Source: Gammaproteobacteria bacterium
GTDB lineage: Bacteria; Pseudomonadota; Gammaproteobacteria; Enterobacterales; Alteromonadaceae
Length of the DNA stretch: 53,770 nt
Direction of reading: 5' to 3'
NCBI GenBank assembly: GCA_013373245.1
Contig: JABXID010000195.1
Span: 1-53,770 of the forward strand
Of the stretch, positions 9,406 to 18,750 are shown one piece after another (the first letter of the stretch is position 1; every line of letters begins with the position of its first letter). Position numbers and translations under genes: made by a program. A model generated the notes under the pieces. The model had not been told where the DNA came from. It saw only the letters and a program-made list of their open reading frames with translations, and made no database searches.

Positions 9406-10923
9406 ATGAAACCAAATAAAAGCTTGTTAAGAAAATCACATTTCCTTGGCACTAAGATCCGCAACATCCGTAAACGCAATAACCTCACCATGGAAGATTT
9501 ATCGGCGCGCTGCATCCGAATCGATCCAGAATACGCGCCATCGGTATCCTATTTATCAATGATAGAACGGGGAAAAAGAGTACCGAGCCCTGACATGTTG
9601 GAGGTCATCGCTCAAGTATTTCAAAAACAAGCGGATTGGTTTTTAGATGACGTACCGGATCAACAAGACATCACACCAGATAAAGGTAATAAAGGCGGCC
9701 TAAAAGGCATGGCACTGGAGCCTAGTTTTTTGTTTTCCAACGACATTTTACAAATTGCGATACCAGAAATGTTGTCACAAACCGGTATTTCAGGTCGCCA
9801 ATTTGCCCATTTACTCATTCGCGCCCACCAAGAAAACAATCAGAATCATTTTCCAGATCTAGAACGAGCGGCAGAAGAAGTCGGTTTAAAACGTATGCCT
9901 CTGTCTGTCGACGAGTTAGTTGCTATCACCAAACAAATGGGACTGACTATCAAGTGGTTTGATGAAGCACCAAACGAAGCCAAAGATGAGCTAGGAGTAA
10001 ATTCGAAAAATGTCGTTACTTCGTATTTTGAGCCGGCCAACAAACTGTTTTTAAATCGCATTTTAAAAAAATACCCGATGCGTCTGAAATACGAATTGGC
10101 GGTACATATCGGTCATGCGGTGTTACATAATACCGACGGCTTAAAAAGCGTCATGTCGGTCGGCGGCCAACAATTTAATAAAGAAGATGCCTTTAAACAT
10201 CACTCAACATCAACGGTTGACCCACAAGATATTTTGCACGCGTGGCGTGACTTTGAATCCAGCTTTTTTGCCGGCGCTTTACTATGCCCTAAAGTGCCAT
10301 TTCGCCAATTACTTGACCGCCACGGTTATGAGATAAGCTCACACAAAATGGCCGAAGTTTCGGCATCTGTTGCAATGCGGCGCATGACGGCGGTATCACC
10401 ATACACGCATTGGCATTATTTCGATGCTTATTCACCGGGCAAGTTAAAAGCTGTATATCGCGGAAATGGCATTCCTCTGCCTTGGGGCAATATGCGTAGC
10501 GTTGAAGATCCTTGCCAACATTGGGCAGTATTTCGAATGATAAACACACCAACTAATGGTCAATCTTCCGCGCAATTATCCATAATGAACGTCAATGGAA
10601 ATCCTCGAATATATTGCTGTGAATCAATTAACGTGAGCGATCTGGCAGGCAATAGTCATGTATTGTGTGCGGGGATTGATCTTAATCCAGCCATTGAAGC
10701 ACAAGGCAAAGACGCGTTATCAATCGCTGATGATTTGAAGCAACTTTGTGTAAAAAATGGCGGTTCAGCCGCGCCTTCTCGCGCAATCAAGCAAGATTTG
10801 ATGAGTGTCGCCAAAATACTCAACATTAACTGGGTAGAACGCGGTATCGATACCGAGGCAAAATTAATATGCTCAAGAGGTAATGTATGCCCAAGAGAAC
10901 CAAGTTGTTATGACAAAAACTGA
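9406..10923 (+). CDS. XRE-family regulator with IrrE/M78-like middle domain (DUF3612-like)
   Basis: The 505-residue protein has an N-terminal XRE helix-turn-helix (about residues 12-65, with SYLSMIERGKRVPSPDML). A long central region follows, in which HIGHAVLH (234-241) resembles the HExxH helix of ImmA/IrrE peptidases with Glu replaced by Ile235, so metal hydrolysis is unlikely. The C-terminus is cysteine-rich (CSRGNVCPREPSC). The layout recalls the RamB/ScfR group of acyl-metabolism regulators, and the length and pattern recall proteins annotated as DUF3612, often found near glyoxylate-shunt genes. The family assignment is from recall and was not searched. Divergence from the malate synthase G-like gene supports a link to acetate or glyoxylate metabolism and probable autoregulation. 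Confidence 0.75.
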   Translation: MKPNKSLLRKSHFLGTKIRNIRKRNNLTMEDLSARCIRIDPEYAPSVSYLSMIERGKRVPSPDMLEVIAQVFQKQADWFLDDVPDQQDITPDKGNKGGLKGMALEPSFLFSNDILQIAIPEMLSQTGISGRQFAHLLIRAHQENNQNHFPDLERAAEEVGLKRMPLSVDELVAITKQMGLTIKWFDEAPNEAKDELGVNSKNVVTSYFEPANKLFLNRILKKYPMRLKYELAVHIGHAVLHNTDGLKSVMSVGGQQFNKEDAFKHHSTSTVDPQDILHAWRDFESSFFAGALLCPKVPFRQLLDRHGYEISSHKMAEVSASVAMRRMTAVSPYTHWHYFDAYSPGKLKAVYRGNGIPLPWGNMRSVEDPCQHWAVFRMINTPTNGQSSAQLSIMNVNGNPRIYCCESINVSDLAGNSHVLCAGIDLNPAIEAQGKDALSIADDLKQLCVKNGGSAAPSRAIKQDLMSVAKILNINWVERGIDTEAKLICSRGNVCPREPSCYDKN

Positions 10924-10993
10924 TTCCGTGATCTAAACTTATTTTCATCCGTATGTAATCGACCAGAATTACCATCATTTTTGAGGAACAAAT

Positions 10994-11995
10994 ATGATAA
11001 ATGCGTTTGCTGCTCTTGAGCCAAAGGGCCAACTTACCGAATATTCTTACGACCCAGGTCAACTTAAAACACACGAGGTTGAAATAGAGGTCGAATATTG
11101 TGGACTGTGTCATTCTGACTTATCGATGATAAACAACGAATGGGGCTTTTCTCAATACCCTTTGGTTGCAGGTCATGAAGTCGTTGGTCGTATTAGCGCC
11201 GTCGGTGAACACGTAAAAAGCCTAGCGGTTGGCGACCCAGTTGGATTAGGTTGGCACTCTGATTATTGCAATACATGCCACTCTTGCCGCACCGGTGATG
11301 AAAACTTATGCCAGCAAGCCACACCAACTATTATGAGTCACGGCGGTTTTGCCGATAAAGTAAGAGCAAATGAACACGCCGTTGTGAAACTACCAGCGCA
11401 AATCAATATGGAAAGCGCAGGCCCTTTATTCTGTGGTGGCATTACTGTATTTAATCCACTGGTTCAATTTGACGTTAAACCAACTGACAAAGTTGCCGTT
11501 GTCGGCATTGGCGGATTAGGTCATATCGCCCTTAAGTTCTTAAACGCTTGGGGATGTGAAGTCACAGCGTTTACCTCATCGGAGCAAAAAGCAAAAGAAG
11601 CCATAAGCTTAGGCGCGCACCATACCTTAAACTCCAAAAGCCAAGGCGATATTGAGGCAGCGGCAAACCGCTTTGATTTCATTATTTCAACGGTCAATGT
11701 CAAACTCGACTGGAATTTATACCTTTCAACCTTAAAACCGAAAGGTCGCTTGCACTTTGTCGGCGCAACACTAGAACCGTTAGATATTGGTGCATTCAGT
11801 TTAATTGGTGGTCAAAAGCAAATTTCAGGCTCTCCTGTTGGTAGCCCAGCGACCATTGCTCAAATGTTAGAGTTTGCCGTGCAGCATAATATTGAACCGC
11901 AGGTGGAAACCTTTGATATGAAAGATATTAATAAAGCCATCGAACACTTAGAGTCCGGCAAAGCGAGATATCGAGTAGTATTGAAAAGAAGCTAA
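10994..11995 (+). CDS. ahr: NADPH-dependent aldehyde reductase Ahr-like zinc alcohol dehydrogenase
   Basis: This is a medium-chain dehydrogenase/reductase of 333 residues. It very closely resembles E. coli Ahr (YjgB), for example in CGLCHSDLSM, NEWGFSQYPLVAGHEV and GPLFCGGITVF. Catalytic zinc ligands are the Cys of CGLCHSD, the His of AGHE, and a later Cys. The structural zinc site is C-x2-C-x2-C-x7-C (CNTCHSCRTGDENLC). The Rossmann motif is VGIGGLGH. It reduces medium- and long-chain aldehydes to alcohols in the cytoplasm. A GAGGAAC ribosome binding site precedes the ATG. Detoxifying aldehydes formed from lipid hydroperoxides of the lipoxygenase about 3.8 kb upstream is conceivable but only inference. 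Confidence 0.85.
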   Translation: MINAFAALEPKGQLTEYSYDPGQLKTHEVEIEVEYCGLCHSDLSMINNEWGFSQYPLVAGHEVVGRISAVGEHVKSLAVGDPVGLGWHSDYCNTCHSCRTGDENLCQQATPTIMSHGGFADKVRANEHAVVKLPAQINMESAGPLFCGGITVFNPLVQFDVKPTDKVAVVGIGGLGHIALKFLNAWGCEVTAFTSSEQKAKEAISLGAHHTLNSKSQGDIEAAANRFDFIISTVNVKLDWNLYLSTLKPKGRLHFVGATLEPLDIGAFSLIGGQKQISGSPVGSPATIAQMLEFAVQHNIEPQVETFDMKDINKAIEHLESGKARYRVVLKRS

Positions 11996-12012
11996 AAATT
12001 TTAAAACAACGC

Positions 12013-12046
12013 ACTGCTAGATTTAGCTTTGTCGCTAATTTAGCAG
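12013..12046. terminator. Imperfect hairpin between convergent ahr and acpS
   Basis: CTGCTAGATTTAGC and GCTAATTTAGCAG form an imperfect inverted repeat between two convergent stop codons. No clean T tract follows in either direction, so termination here may be weak. Confidence 0.35.
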
Positions 12047-12059
12047 CGCGAATTAGAGT

Positions 12060-12428
12060 CTAACTGTATATCACAGTTGCAACCGCATAATGTTGCTCGT
12101 CGCTAATACTTAGATGAATACTTTTAATGCCTTTTTGCTGAGATAACTCAAATGCTGCGCCGTTTAATTCTAGCACTGGTGCACCTAATTCATCATTACT
12201 AATCTCAAACTGCTGGAAAGAAATGCCTCGACCTATTCCAGTTCCCAGCGCTTTAGCTGCAGCTTCTTTGGCAGACCAACGCTTTGCCAAGTAACGGGCT
12301 GGCTCCTTCGAGGATTTCAAAATATTCAATTCACTTTCTGTTAGTACTCGTTCAGCAAAACGAGGTGAAAATGCTTTTTCCACCCGCTGTATTTCAACAA
12401 TGTCAGTGCCTAAACCGATTATTGCCAT
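12060..12428 (-). CDS. acpS: Holo-[acyl-carrier-protein] synthase AcpS
   Basis: AcpS transfers 4'-phosphopantetheine from CoA to apo-ACP, activating it for fatty acid synthesis. The 122 residues match the family's usual length. Metal-binding residues lie in GLGTDIVEI (Asp9) and [14 protein letters not shown] (Glu55), both typical of the trimeric bacterial enzyme. It is the last gene of the lepA-lepB-rnc-era-recO-pdxJ-acpS run, starting 3 bases after the pdxJ stop, so translational coupling is likely. Confidence 0.97.
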   Translation of the reverse strand: MAIIGLGTDIVEIQRVEKAFSPRFAERVLTESELNILKSSKEPARYLAKRWSAKEAAAKALGTGIGRGISFQQFEISNDELGAPVLELNGAAFELSQQKGIKSIHLSISDEQHYAVATVIYS

Positions 12429-12431
12429 CCG

Positions 12432-13169
12432 CTAGATGCCTTGTCTCGCTTCGGTCATCAAGGTTTTCATATCGCGTACTGCTTTTTCTAAACCATCGAT
12501 TGACGCACGAGCAATAATAGCGTGACCGATATTTAACTCGTAAATTTCTGGAATTTCAGCGATAGGCTTCACATTGTGGTAATGCAAACCGTGGCCAGCA
12601 TTAACGATGATACCTTTGGCTGCAGCGTATTGTACGCCTTCAATAATTCGAGCCAGTTCCGCCTGCGCTTCTTCTTCGGTTTCAGCATCCGCATAATGGC
12701 CGGTGTGAATTTCTATATAAGGTGCGCCTGTTGCCAATGCTGCGTCGATTTGAGTTTTGTCCGCGTCGATAAATAACGAAACCTTAGCGCCAGCTTTTGC
12801 CAATCGCTCAACGGCATCATTGACTTTAACAAGTTGGCCTTTAACGTCTAAACCGCCCTCTGTCGTTAGCTCTTCGCGCTTTTCTGGTACTAGGCAGACA
12901 AACTCAGGTTTCACTTCTTCTGCAATCGCGATCATTTCATCAGTCACCGCCATTTCTAGGTTCATGCGCGTTTTAATAGTTTTAGCTAAAACATAGACAT
13001 CACGGTCTTGGATGTGGCGACGATCTTCGCGCAAGTGAATGGTAATACCGCTAGCACCAGCAAACTCAGCAACAGCGGCGGCATGAATTGGATCTGGATA
13101 ATCCGTTCCTCTCGCCTGACGTAACGTTGCAATATGATCGATATTTACACCTAAATGAATCTCTGCCAT
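12432..13169 (-). CDS. pdxJ: Pyridoxine 5'-phosphate synthase PdxJ
   Basis: PdxJ condenses 3-amino-1-hydroxyacetone phosphate with deoxyxylulose 5-phosphate in vitamin B6 synthesis. The 245-residue TIM barrel starts [21 protein letters not shown], the standard N-terminus. Signature blocks [20 protein letters not shown] and INAGH-type [11 protein letters not shown] are present. I chose the ATG at 13169 rather than one four codons upstream because it aligns with the family start and has GGAAG at good spacing. It sits between recO (40-base gap) and acpS. Confidence 0.97.
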   Translation of the reverse strand: MAEIHLGVNIDHIATLRQARGTDYPDPIHAAAVAEFAGASGITIHLREDRRHIQDRDVYVLAKTIKTRMNLEMAVTDEMIAIAEEVKPEFVCLVPEKREELTTEGGLDVKGQLVKVNDAVERLAKAGAKVSLFIDADKTQIDAALATGAPYIEIHTGHYADAETEEEAQAELARIIEGVQYAAAKGIIVNAGHGLHYHNVKPIAEIPEIYELNIGHAIIARASIDGLEKAVRDMKTLMTEARQGI

Positions 13170-13208
13170 CTGTACTTCCAATAAATTTATTTTTGCGACT
13201 GTTCGTCG

Positions 13209-13961
13209 CTATTTTCGAAATAACTCTCTTGATTTTAGCGGTTTATCACCCAAATGACGATGCAAACATTGACGCAATATCAATTTACTTTGCCGTAGAA
13301 CATCCGAATTTGCATCAAAAGCTTCAATGTCTTGCTCTATCATATTGTGGATTGCCAATAAGTCAGCGCCGAGAAAACCGCGCTGTGCCATGTTAGTTAA
13401 CACAAAGCCTGTGTCATCAAATAGCTCGTAGTATAGAGAAGGCTCTATCGGTTCACCCAACTCAACATTATGGTCAAAACTGACACCATAACCTAAAAGG
13501 GCAAGTAACCTTGCTTCAAACTGCCTTAAAACGACTTGAATGTATTGATTGAATAACAACTTATCGTCAATGTTTTTTGCATTATCTAAATGTTTTAACG
13601 CATAGGTGTATAAAGGATAAAGCTCTTCAAATACAGCATCGGAGCTGCACAAACGACAGATAAGTTCGTTTAAATAAAACCCGCAAAATAAAGCGTTATT
13701 TTGTAAAGAAAATAACCTTGAATTTGATGCACTTTCAACGTGTTTTAACGAATGGAGTCCTTTACCGGTTTTGATTTGAACAATGAGCGAGCGGAAAGGT
13801 TGCAATAACGCAGAGCGGGTAGAATTTTTTTTACTGCCTTTATACGCCACCGCGGAAATGCGCCCTTCGTCTTTTAGTAATAACTCAACGATGACTTGAT
13901 TCTCTTTAAAAGGTCGAGAATGCAAGACAAAAGCTAGTTTAGACTCGAGTTCTTGTGCCAC
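13209..13961 (-). CDS. recO: DNA repair protein RecO
   Basis: RecO anneals ssDNA and, with RecR, loads RecA onto SSB-coated DNA in the RecFOR pathway. The 250-residue protein has the N-terminal OB fold (residues ~1-80, AFVLHSRPFKENQVIVELL, GRISAVAYKGSK) and the helical C-terminal part. The zinc Cys cluster found in some RecO proteins is not obvious, as is usual in gammaproteobacteria. The start is a GTG with little visible Shine-Dalgarno, 26 bases after era, so expression probably depends on coupling. Confidence 0.95.
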   Translation of the reverse strand: MAQELESKLAFVLHSRPFKENQVIVELLLKDEGRISAVAYKGSKKNSTRSALLQPFRSLIVQIKTGKGLHSLKHVESASNSRLFSLQNNALFCGFYLNELICRLCSSDAVFEELYPLYTYALKHLDNAKNIDDKLLFNQYIQVVLRQFEARLLALLGYGVSFDHNVELGEPIEPSLYYELFDDTGFVLTNMAQRGFLGADLLAIHNMIEQDIEAFDANSDVLRQSKLILRQCLHRHLGDKPLKSRELFRK

Positions 13962-13987
13962 AGTGGGTTTTCAATAATGTGATTAAA

Positions 13988-14953
13988 TTAATCTTCGCCG
14001 TAACCAAGTGAACGAAGCGCACGTTCATCGTCAGCCCAGCCACTTTTAACCTTAACCCAAAGTTCTAAATACACTTTTGCGTCTAACATCCGCTCCATGT
14101 CTTGTCTTGCGTCTCGGCCGATAACTTTAAGCTTCTCGCCTTTATTGCCGATAACCATCTTTTTCTGACCTTCACGCTCGACCAATATCAATGCATTAAT
14201 ACGCCAAATTTTTTCATCCCACTTAAACTGTTCAATTTCAACGGTGGCCGAATAAGGTAACTCCTCCCCTAAAAAGCGCATCAGCTTTTCACGCACAATT
14301 TCAGCGCACATAAAACGAGAAGAGCGATCGGTCACATGATCTTCTGGGAAGAAAAACGGGTTTTCAGGTAAGTGGTCTAACACGATTTGTTTGATTGGCT
14401 CAACATTCGTGCCTTTTTCCGCTGAGATAGGCACAATTTGTTCAAAGTCATATTTGCCAGATATCTCTTGCAAATATGGCATCAATTCCTCTTTGTTTTT
14501 AAGGGTATCGACTTTATTCACCAATAGGACACATGGTTTTTTCGAGCGTTTGATTTTGCTTAACACCATCTCATCGTCTTCATACCACTTCATGGCTTCC
14601 ACAACAAAAAGTACAACTTCAACATCACCTAAGGCACTTGATGCCGCTCGGTTCATCAACTTATTAATGGCGCGTTTTTCTTCTTTGTGTAATCCCGGTG
14701 TATCAACATAAACTACTTGTTCATAGTCATAAGTATCGATGCCTAAAATACGATGACGTGTGGTTTGTGGCTTTTTCGATGTAATGCTGATTTTTTGCTG
14801 TAAGATATTATTCATTAATGTCGATTTACCAACATTAGGACGTCCTACAATAGCAGCCAAACCACAACGAGTTTTTTGCTGGGTGAGGTCAGCGCGATTA
14901 TTCAAGTTATTCAATAATGCGTCTAAGTCTTGCTTTGATTGATCGTTACTCAC
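13988..14953 (-). CDS. era: GTPase Era
   Basis: Era is an essential GTPase that binds the 3' end of 16S rRNA and assists 30S assembly. G motifs are visible: G1 [10 protein letters not shown]3 DTPG and G4 NKVD. The C-terminal KH domain includes [13 protein letters not shown]. The 321-residue protein is slightly longer than E. coli Era because of a ~25-residue polar N-terminal extension. The GTG start overlaps the rnc stop by 8 bases and has GAGG upstream, consistent with the conserved rnc-era coupling. Confidence 0.97.
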   Translation of the reverse strand: MSNDQSKQDLDALLNNLNNRADLTQQKTRCGLAAIVGRPNVGKSTLMNNILQQKISITSKKPQTTRHRILGIDTYDYEQVVYVDTPGLHKEEKRAINKLMNRAASSALGDVEVVLFVVEAMKWYEDDEMVLSKIKRSKKPCVLLVNKVDTLKNKEELMPYLQEISGKYDFEQIVPISAEKGTNVEPIKQIVLDHLPENPFFFPEDHVTDRSSRFMCAEIVREKLMRFLGEELPYSATVEIEQFKWDEKIWRINALILVEREGQKKMVIGNKGEKLKVIGRDARQDMERMLDAKVYLELWVKVKSGWADDERALRSLGYGED

Positions 14954-15623
14954 CTTTAATTACCTCTAATGCTTCTTTTGCTGCCGCTTGTTCGGCTTTT
15001 CTACGACTTGTGCCTTTGGCAGTGATCACCGCACCGCTATCTAAGGTGCAACTGACTTCAAATGTTTGGTTGTGCGCTTGTCCGCTGGTCGATTCAACTT
15101 GGTACACAGGTAGCGGACGTTTTCTTGACTGCAACCATTCTTGCAGTTGCGTTTTTGGATCTTTTAATGCTGTTTTAGGGTCGAGTTTTTGTAAACGCTC
15201 CCCTACCAAACTTAGTATAAATTTCTTACATTGCTCGGTATCAGAGTCTAAGTATACCGCACCTATTATGGCTTCAATGGCATCCTCGAGAATTGACTCA
15301 CGACGAAAGCCGCCGCTTTTCATTTCTCCTGGTCCCAGCAGCAGCCATTCACTGAGCTCTAATTCTTTGGCAATCGCCGTTAAAGTTTGACCTTTAACAA
15401 TTTGCGAACGCATACGAGTCAGTTCACCTTCCGTCGCTTTTGGAAACGCGAAATACAGGGCTTCCGCTACGACCATGCCGAGTAAAGAGTCGCCGATGAA
15501 CTCCAAACGTTCATTGTGCGCCCCTTTAAAACTACGATGAGTCATTGCTTGTTTAAGCAATGACTCATCCTTAAATGTATAACCTAATTTTTTACTAAGT
15601 TTACTAAAATCTTTTACGATCAA
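14946..15623 (-). CDS. rnc: Ribonuclease III
   Basis: RNase III cleaves double-stranded RNA, processing rRNA precursors and many mRNAs. The signature [21 protein letters not shown] carries the catalytic acidic residues. [14 protein letters not shown] supplies the second acidic pair, and a C-terminal dsRBD (about residues 155-225) ends the protein. The 225-residue length is standard. The start is a TTG; no better-placed ATG exists before the first conserved residues. In E. coli rnc autoregulates by cleaving its own leader; such a leader hairpin was not resolved here. Confidence 0.97.
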   Translation of the reverse strand: MIVKDFSKLSKKLGYTFKDESLLKQAMTHRSFKGAHNERLEFIGDSLLGMVVAEALYFAFPKATEGELTRMRSQIVKGQTLTAIAKELELSEWLLLGPGEMKSGGFRRESILEDAIEAIIGAVYLDSDTEQCKKFILSLVGERLQKLDPKTALKDPKTQLQEWLQSRKRPLPVYQVESTSGQAHNQTFEVSCTLDSGAVITAKGTSRRKAEQAAAKEALEVIKGE

Positions 15624-15662
15624 ATTGGTTCTCTAAAATTGTTTGTTGTTTTTGCTAGCGCG

Positions 15663-16577
15663 TTAGTCAACAGAGCCTAAACGGTCAAATCTGATATCTA
15701 CTGGGATCCAGTCAGGCAACCAGCTGATTTCGCCATCATTAAAAACAAAGCTCATCCATATAAATACCGCTTTACCCACTAACTGGTCTTCTCGAACAAA
15801 TCCCCAAAAGCGACTGTCTTGGCTATTGTCTCTGTTGTCACCCATCACAAAGTATTGGTTTTCAGGCACAATCCATTCATTGACTTTGCCGCCTTGTTGG
15901 ACAAATGGGAATTGATATTCTTGGTCAATATTCACCAATATATTGTGTTTTACCTCACCCAATTGCTCTGAAGATTTTGCAATAGTGTGGCCATACATGT
16001 TAGTTTCATAAACCGAGTCCATGGTTTGAGCGACCGCTTGAAACTTTTTGCAGTCGTCCGGCTGGCGCTCGCAACTCGGCTTGATATAAATAGTTTTATT
16101 GCGATATACCACATGATCACCCGGCAGACCAACCACACGTTTAATATAGTCTAATCGTTCATCTAGCGGATATTTAAACACGGCAATGTCGCCGCGTTTA
16201 GGCGCCTCCATTTCCACTAATTCACTACGCCAAATAGGATCATGAACACCATAAGTATATTTTTGCACTAGGATAAAATCCCCCACCAACATAGTCGGCA
16301 TCATAGAACCTGATGGAATTTGAAAAGGTTCAAACAAAAACGAACGAAATACCGTAATGAAAAATAGAATTGGAAAAATCGACTGAGCGGTTTCTGCAAT
16401 GGCTGGCTGAGGTGCGATTTTTTCGAGATCTTCAACATCTATCGCCGCATTGGTGTTAGCTTCCGCCAATGCTATGCGCTCACGTCTGGCTGGTGCATAA
16501 ACGCGCGCATCTATCAGCCAAATAAGTCCGGTAACTACCGTAAGTACCACTAAAAATATTGCAAAATATCCAGCCAT
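15663..16577 (-). CDS. lepB: Signal peptidase I LepB
   Basis: LepB cleaves signal peptides from exported proteins at the periplasmic face of the inner membrane. It has two N-terminal membrane segments (about residues 3-22 and 65-80). Catalytic Ser91 lies in IPSGSMMPT and general-base Lys146 in YIKRVVGLPGD. The box GDNRDNSQDSRFWG is near the C-terminus. Length (304) is close to the E. coli enzyme. The lepA-lepB order with a 27-base gap is conserved. Confidence 0.97.
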   Translation of the reverse strand: MAGYFAIFLVVLTVVTGLIWLIDARVYAPARRERIALAEANTNAAIDVEDLEKIAPQPAIAETAQSIFPILFFITVFRSFLFEPFQIPSGSMMPTMLVGDFILVQKYTYGVHDPIWRSELVEMEAPKRGDIAVFKYPLDERLDYIKRVVGLPGDHVVYRNKTIYIKPSCERQPDDCKKFQAVAQTMDSVYETNMYGHTIAKSSEQLGEVKHNILVNIDQEYQFPFVQQGGKVNEWIVPENQYFVMGDNRDNSQDSRFWGFVREDQLVGKAVFIWMSFVFNDGEISWLPDWIPVDIRFDRLGSVD

Positions 16578-16604
16578 TACAACCGATTCCTTTTTTATTT
16601 ACTT

Positions 16605-18401
16605 TTATTTACCGACTTTCAAAATGGCTAAAAACGCATCTTGTGGTAGTTCAACATTACCAACCTGTTTCATACGCTTTTTACCTTCCTTCTGTTTTTG
16701 CAGAAGTTTTTTCTTACGACTTACATCACCGCCATAACATTTAGCGATAACGTTCTTTCTTAATTGTTTAACGGTTGTTCGCGCAATAACATGAACACCA
16801 ATCACCGCTTGAATGGCGATATCAAACATTTGGCGAGGAATTAGCTCTTTTAATTTTTCTGCCAATTCACGGCCACGAGACTGTGAAAAGTCTCGGTGAC
16901 AAATCATGGCCAACGCATCAACACGTTCACCATTTAATAATATATCAACTCGCACCATGTCGGCTGCTTCAAAACGTGTGAAATTGTAATCTAATGATGC
17001 AAAACCACGACTGGTTGATTTTAGTCGATCGAAAAAGTCCATAACCACTTCAGCCATTGGTAAGTCGTAACTAACCGCAACTTGATTACCGTGATAGCTC
17101 ATCGCCGTTTGCATACCGCGCTTTTCAACACACAAGGTAATGACATTACCTAAGTACTCTTGTGGAACTAAGATATCCGCTTTACAAATTGGTTCCCTAA
17201 TTTCCTCAATTTCACCAACGGCCGGTAATTCAGAAGGGCTGTCGATACTAACTACTTCGCCATTTTTCTTTTTAACTTCGTAGTTTACTGTGGGCGCGGT
17301 GGTTATAAGGTCTAGATCGTATTCACGCTCTAAACGTTCTTGAATGATTTCCATGTGCAACATGCCCAAGAAACCACAGCGGAAACCTAAGCCTAACGCG
17401 GTTGAACTCTCTGGCTCGTAAAATAATGAAGCATCATTCAAGCTCAGTTTGCCTAATGCATCACGGAAGGACTCATAATCGTCGGAGCTTACTGGGAATA
17501 CACCCGCATAAACTTGCGGTTTAATTTTTTGGAAGCCTGGCAATGGTGCAACGGCAGCATTAACTGTCGTGGTTAAAGTATCCCCCACCGGCGCGCCTAA
17601 AATGTCTTTAATGCCAGCAATAACAAAACCTACTTCACCGGTTTTTAGAATGCCAGTATCGGTTTGTTTTGGCGTGAATATACCAACTTTGTCAACAATG
17701 TGAGACTCGCCGGTTGACATTACTTTTAGTTTGTCACCTTTTTTAAGCTGACCGTGTTTGATGCGAACCAAAGAGACAACCCCTTGGTATGGGTCAAACC
17801 AAGAGTCAATGATCAATGCTTGTAATGGCTGATCAACTTCACCTTCTGGGCCTGGAATATTAGTAACTATGTCTTCAAGAACATCTTCGATGCCAATACC
17901 GGTTTTCGCAGAACACTGCACCGCGCCAACCGCATCAATGCCAACAATATCTTCAATTTCCTCCGATACACGGTCTGGGTCTGCTTGTGGTAAATCGATT
18001 TTATTTAAGATAGGACGTACTTCTAAGTCCATTTCGATTGCGGTATAACAGTTAGCAACCGTTTGCGCTTCAACGCCTTGACCTGCATCGACAACCAACA
18101 ACGCACCTTCACACGCCGCTAACGAGCGTGATACTTCATAAGTAAAGTCAACGTGTCCCGGGGTATCGATGAAATTAAGTTGGTACGTTTCGCCATCTTT
18201 TGCTTTGTAGTTTAACGTTACACTTTGCGCTTTAATGGTTATGCCACGCTCACGCTCAATGTCCATTGAGTCAAGTACTTGCGCTTTCATTTCGCGGTCG
18301 GTTAGGCCTTCGCAATATTGAATTAATCGATCAGACAATGTCGATTTGCCGTGGTCAATATGGGCAATAATTGAAAAGTTTCTAATATTTTTGTTAATCA
18401 T
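16605..18401 (-). CDS. lepA: Elongation factor 4 (LepA) GTPase
   Basis: LepA is a ribosome-associated translational GTPase implicated in initiation and 30S biogenesis. The 598 residues match the family. G1 is [10 protein letters not shown]3 DTPGH, and G4 NKID. The LepA-specific C-terminal domain ends in the basic [16 protein letters not shown] region followed by [14 protein letters not shown]. It heads the lepB-rnc-era-recO-pdxJ-acpS transcript. In relatives rseC directly precedes it, but here a phosphodiesterase gene on the other strand intervenes. Confidence 0.98.
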   Translation of the reverse strand: MINKNIRNFSIIAHIDHGKSTLSDRLIQYCEGLTDREMKAQVLDSMDIERERGITIKAQSVTLNYKAKDGETYQLNFIDTPGHVDFTYEVSRSLAACEGALLVVDAGQGVEAQTVANCYTAIEMDLEVRPILNKIDLPQADPDRVSEEIEDIVGIDAVGAVQCSAKTGIGIEDVLEDIVTNIPGPEGEVDQPLQALIIDSWFDPYQGVVSLVRIKHGQLKKGDKLKVMSTGESHIVDKVGIFTPKQTDTGILKTGEVGFVIAGIKDILGAPVGDTLTTTVNAAVAPLPGFQKIKPQVYAGVFPVSSDDYESFRDALGKLSLNDASLFYEPESSTALGLGFRCGFLGMLHMEIIQERLEREYDLDLITTAPTVNYEVKKKNGEVVSIDSPSELPAVGEIEEIREPICKADILVPQEYLGNVITLCVEKRGMQTAMSYHGNQVAVSYDLPMAEVVMDFFDRLKSTSRGFASLDYNFTRFEAADMVRVDILLNGERVDALAMICHRDFSQSRGRELAEKLKELIPRQMFDIAIQAVIGVHVIARTTVKQLRKNVIAKCYGGDVSRKKKLLQKQKEGKKRMKQVGNVELPQDAFLAILKVGK

Positions 18402-18750
18402 AAAATTACGAATTCCGCTACCTTAAAACATCCGCGCTTGGACGATTCCGTTAACCTAAAAAACAACTCTTGGATGTCTTTGGTTAACTTTGATTTTCTG
18501 CATTGTATACACTTGTTTTCAGATCGCGGGATTATACATGAAAAACCGGCAGCTGCGTACACTAATCTGCTTTTGAAAATTTATGTGACCTGCATATGAA
18601 TAACTGATCTTAGTCATTAATAATTTGTGACAAAATTTCACTTATCAAGTGGCCAATATCACTGCATATTTATTGATTTTTACGCTATTTGCTACTATCT
18701 ACTTAAAAACGAAATTTGTACCTTCGTTAACTTGATCCTCGGAGTGGACC
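18402..18750. other. 349-base divergent intergenic region between lepA and the phosphodiesterase gene
   Basis: No convincing gene or structured RNA is visible. The region must hold the promoters of both divergent genes. A TATAAT for lepA is described separately. For the plus-strand gene, TTGATT followed 17 bases later by TATCTA (about 18,673-18,701) is a weak candidate. A short palindrome CACTTATCAAGTG lies near 18,640. Confidence 0.6.
18531..18559 (-). promoter_or_regulatory. Candidate sigma-70 promoter for lepA operon
   Basis: On the minus strand a perfect TATAAT (-10, complement of 18531-18536) is preceded at 17 bases by a weak -35, TACGCA. It lies about 130 bases upstream of the lepA start. 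Only the -10 is strong. Confidence 0.4.

Noticed and set aside
14917-15390. 157-residue open frame antisense to rnc
   Set aside because: It is the mirror of conserved rnc codons and has no family resemblance; other long antisense frames (for example at 33119-33502 and 21627-22040) were dismissed for the same reason.
18626-18642. CRP-like TGTGA/TCACT upstream of the phosphodiesterase gene
   Set aside because: Spacing is 7 and the second half is imperfect; not enough for a call.
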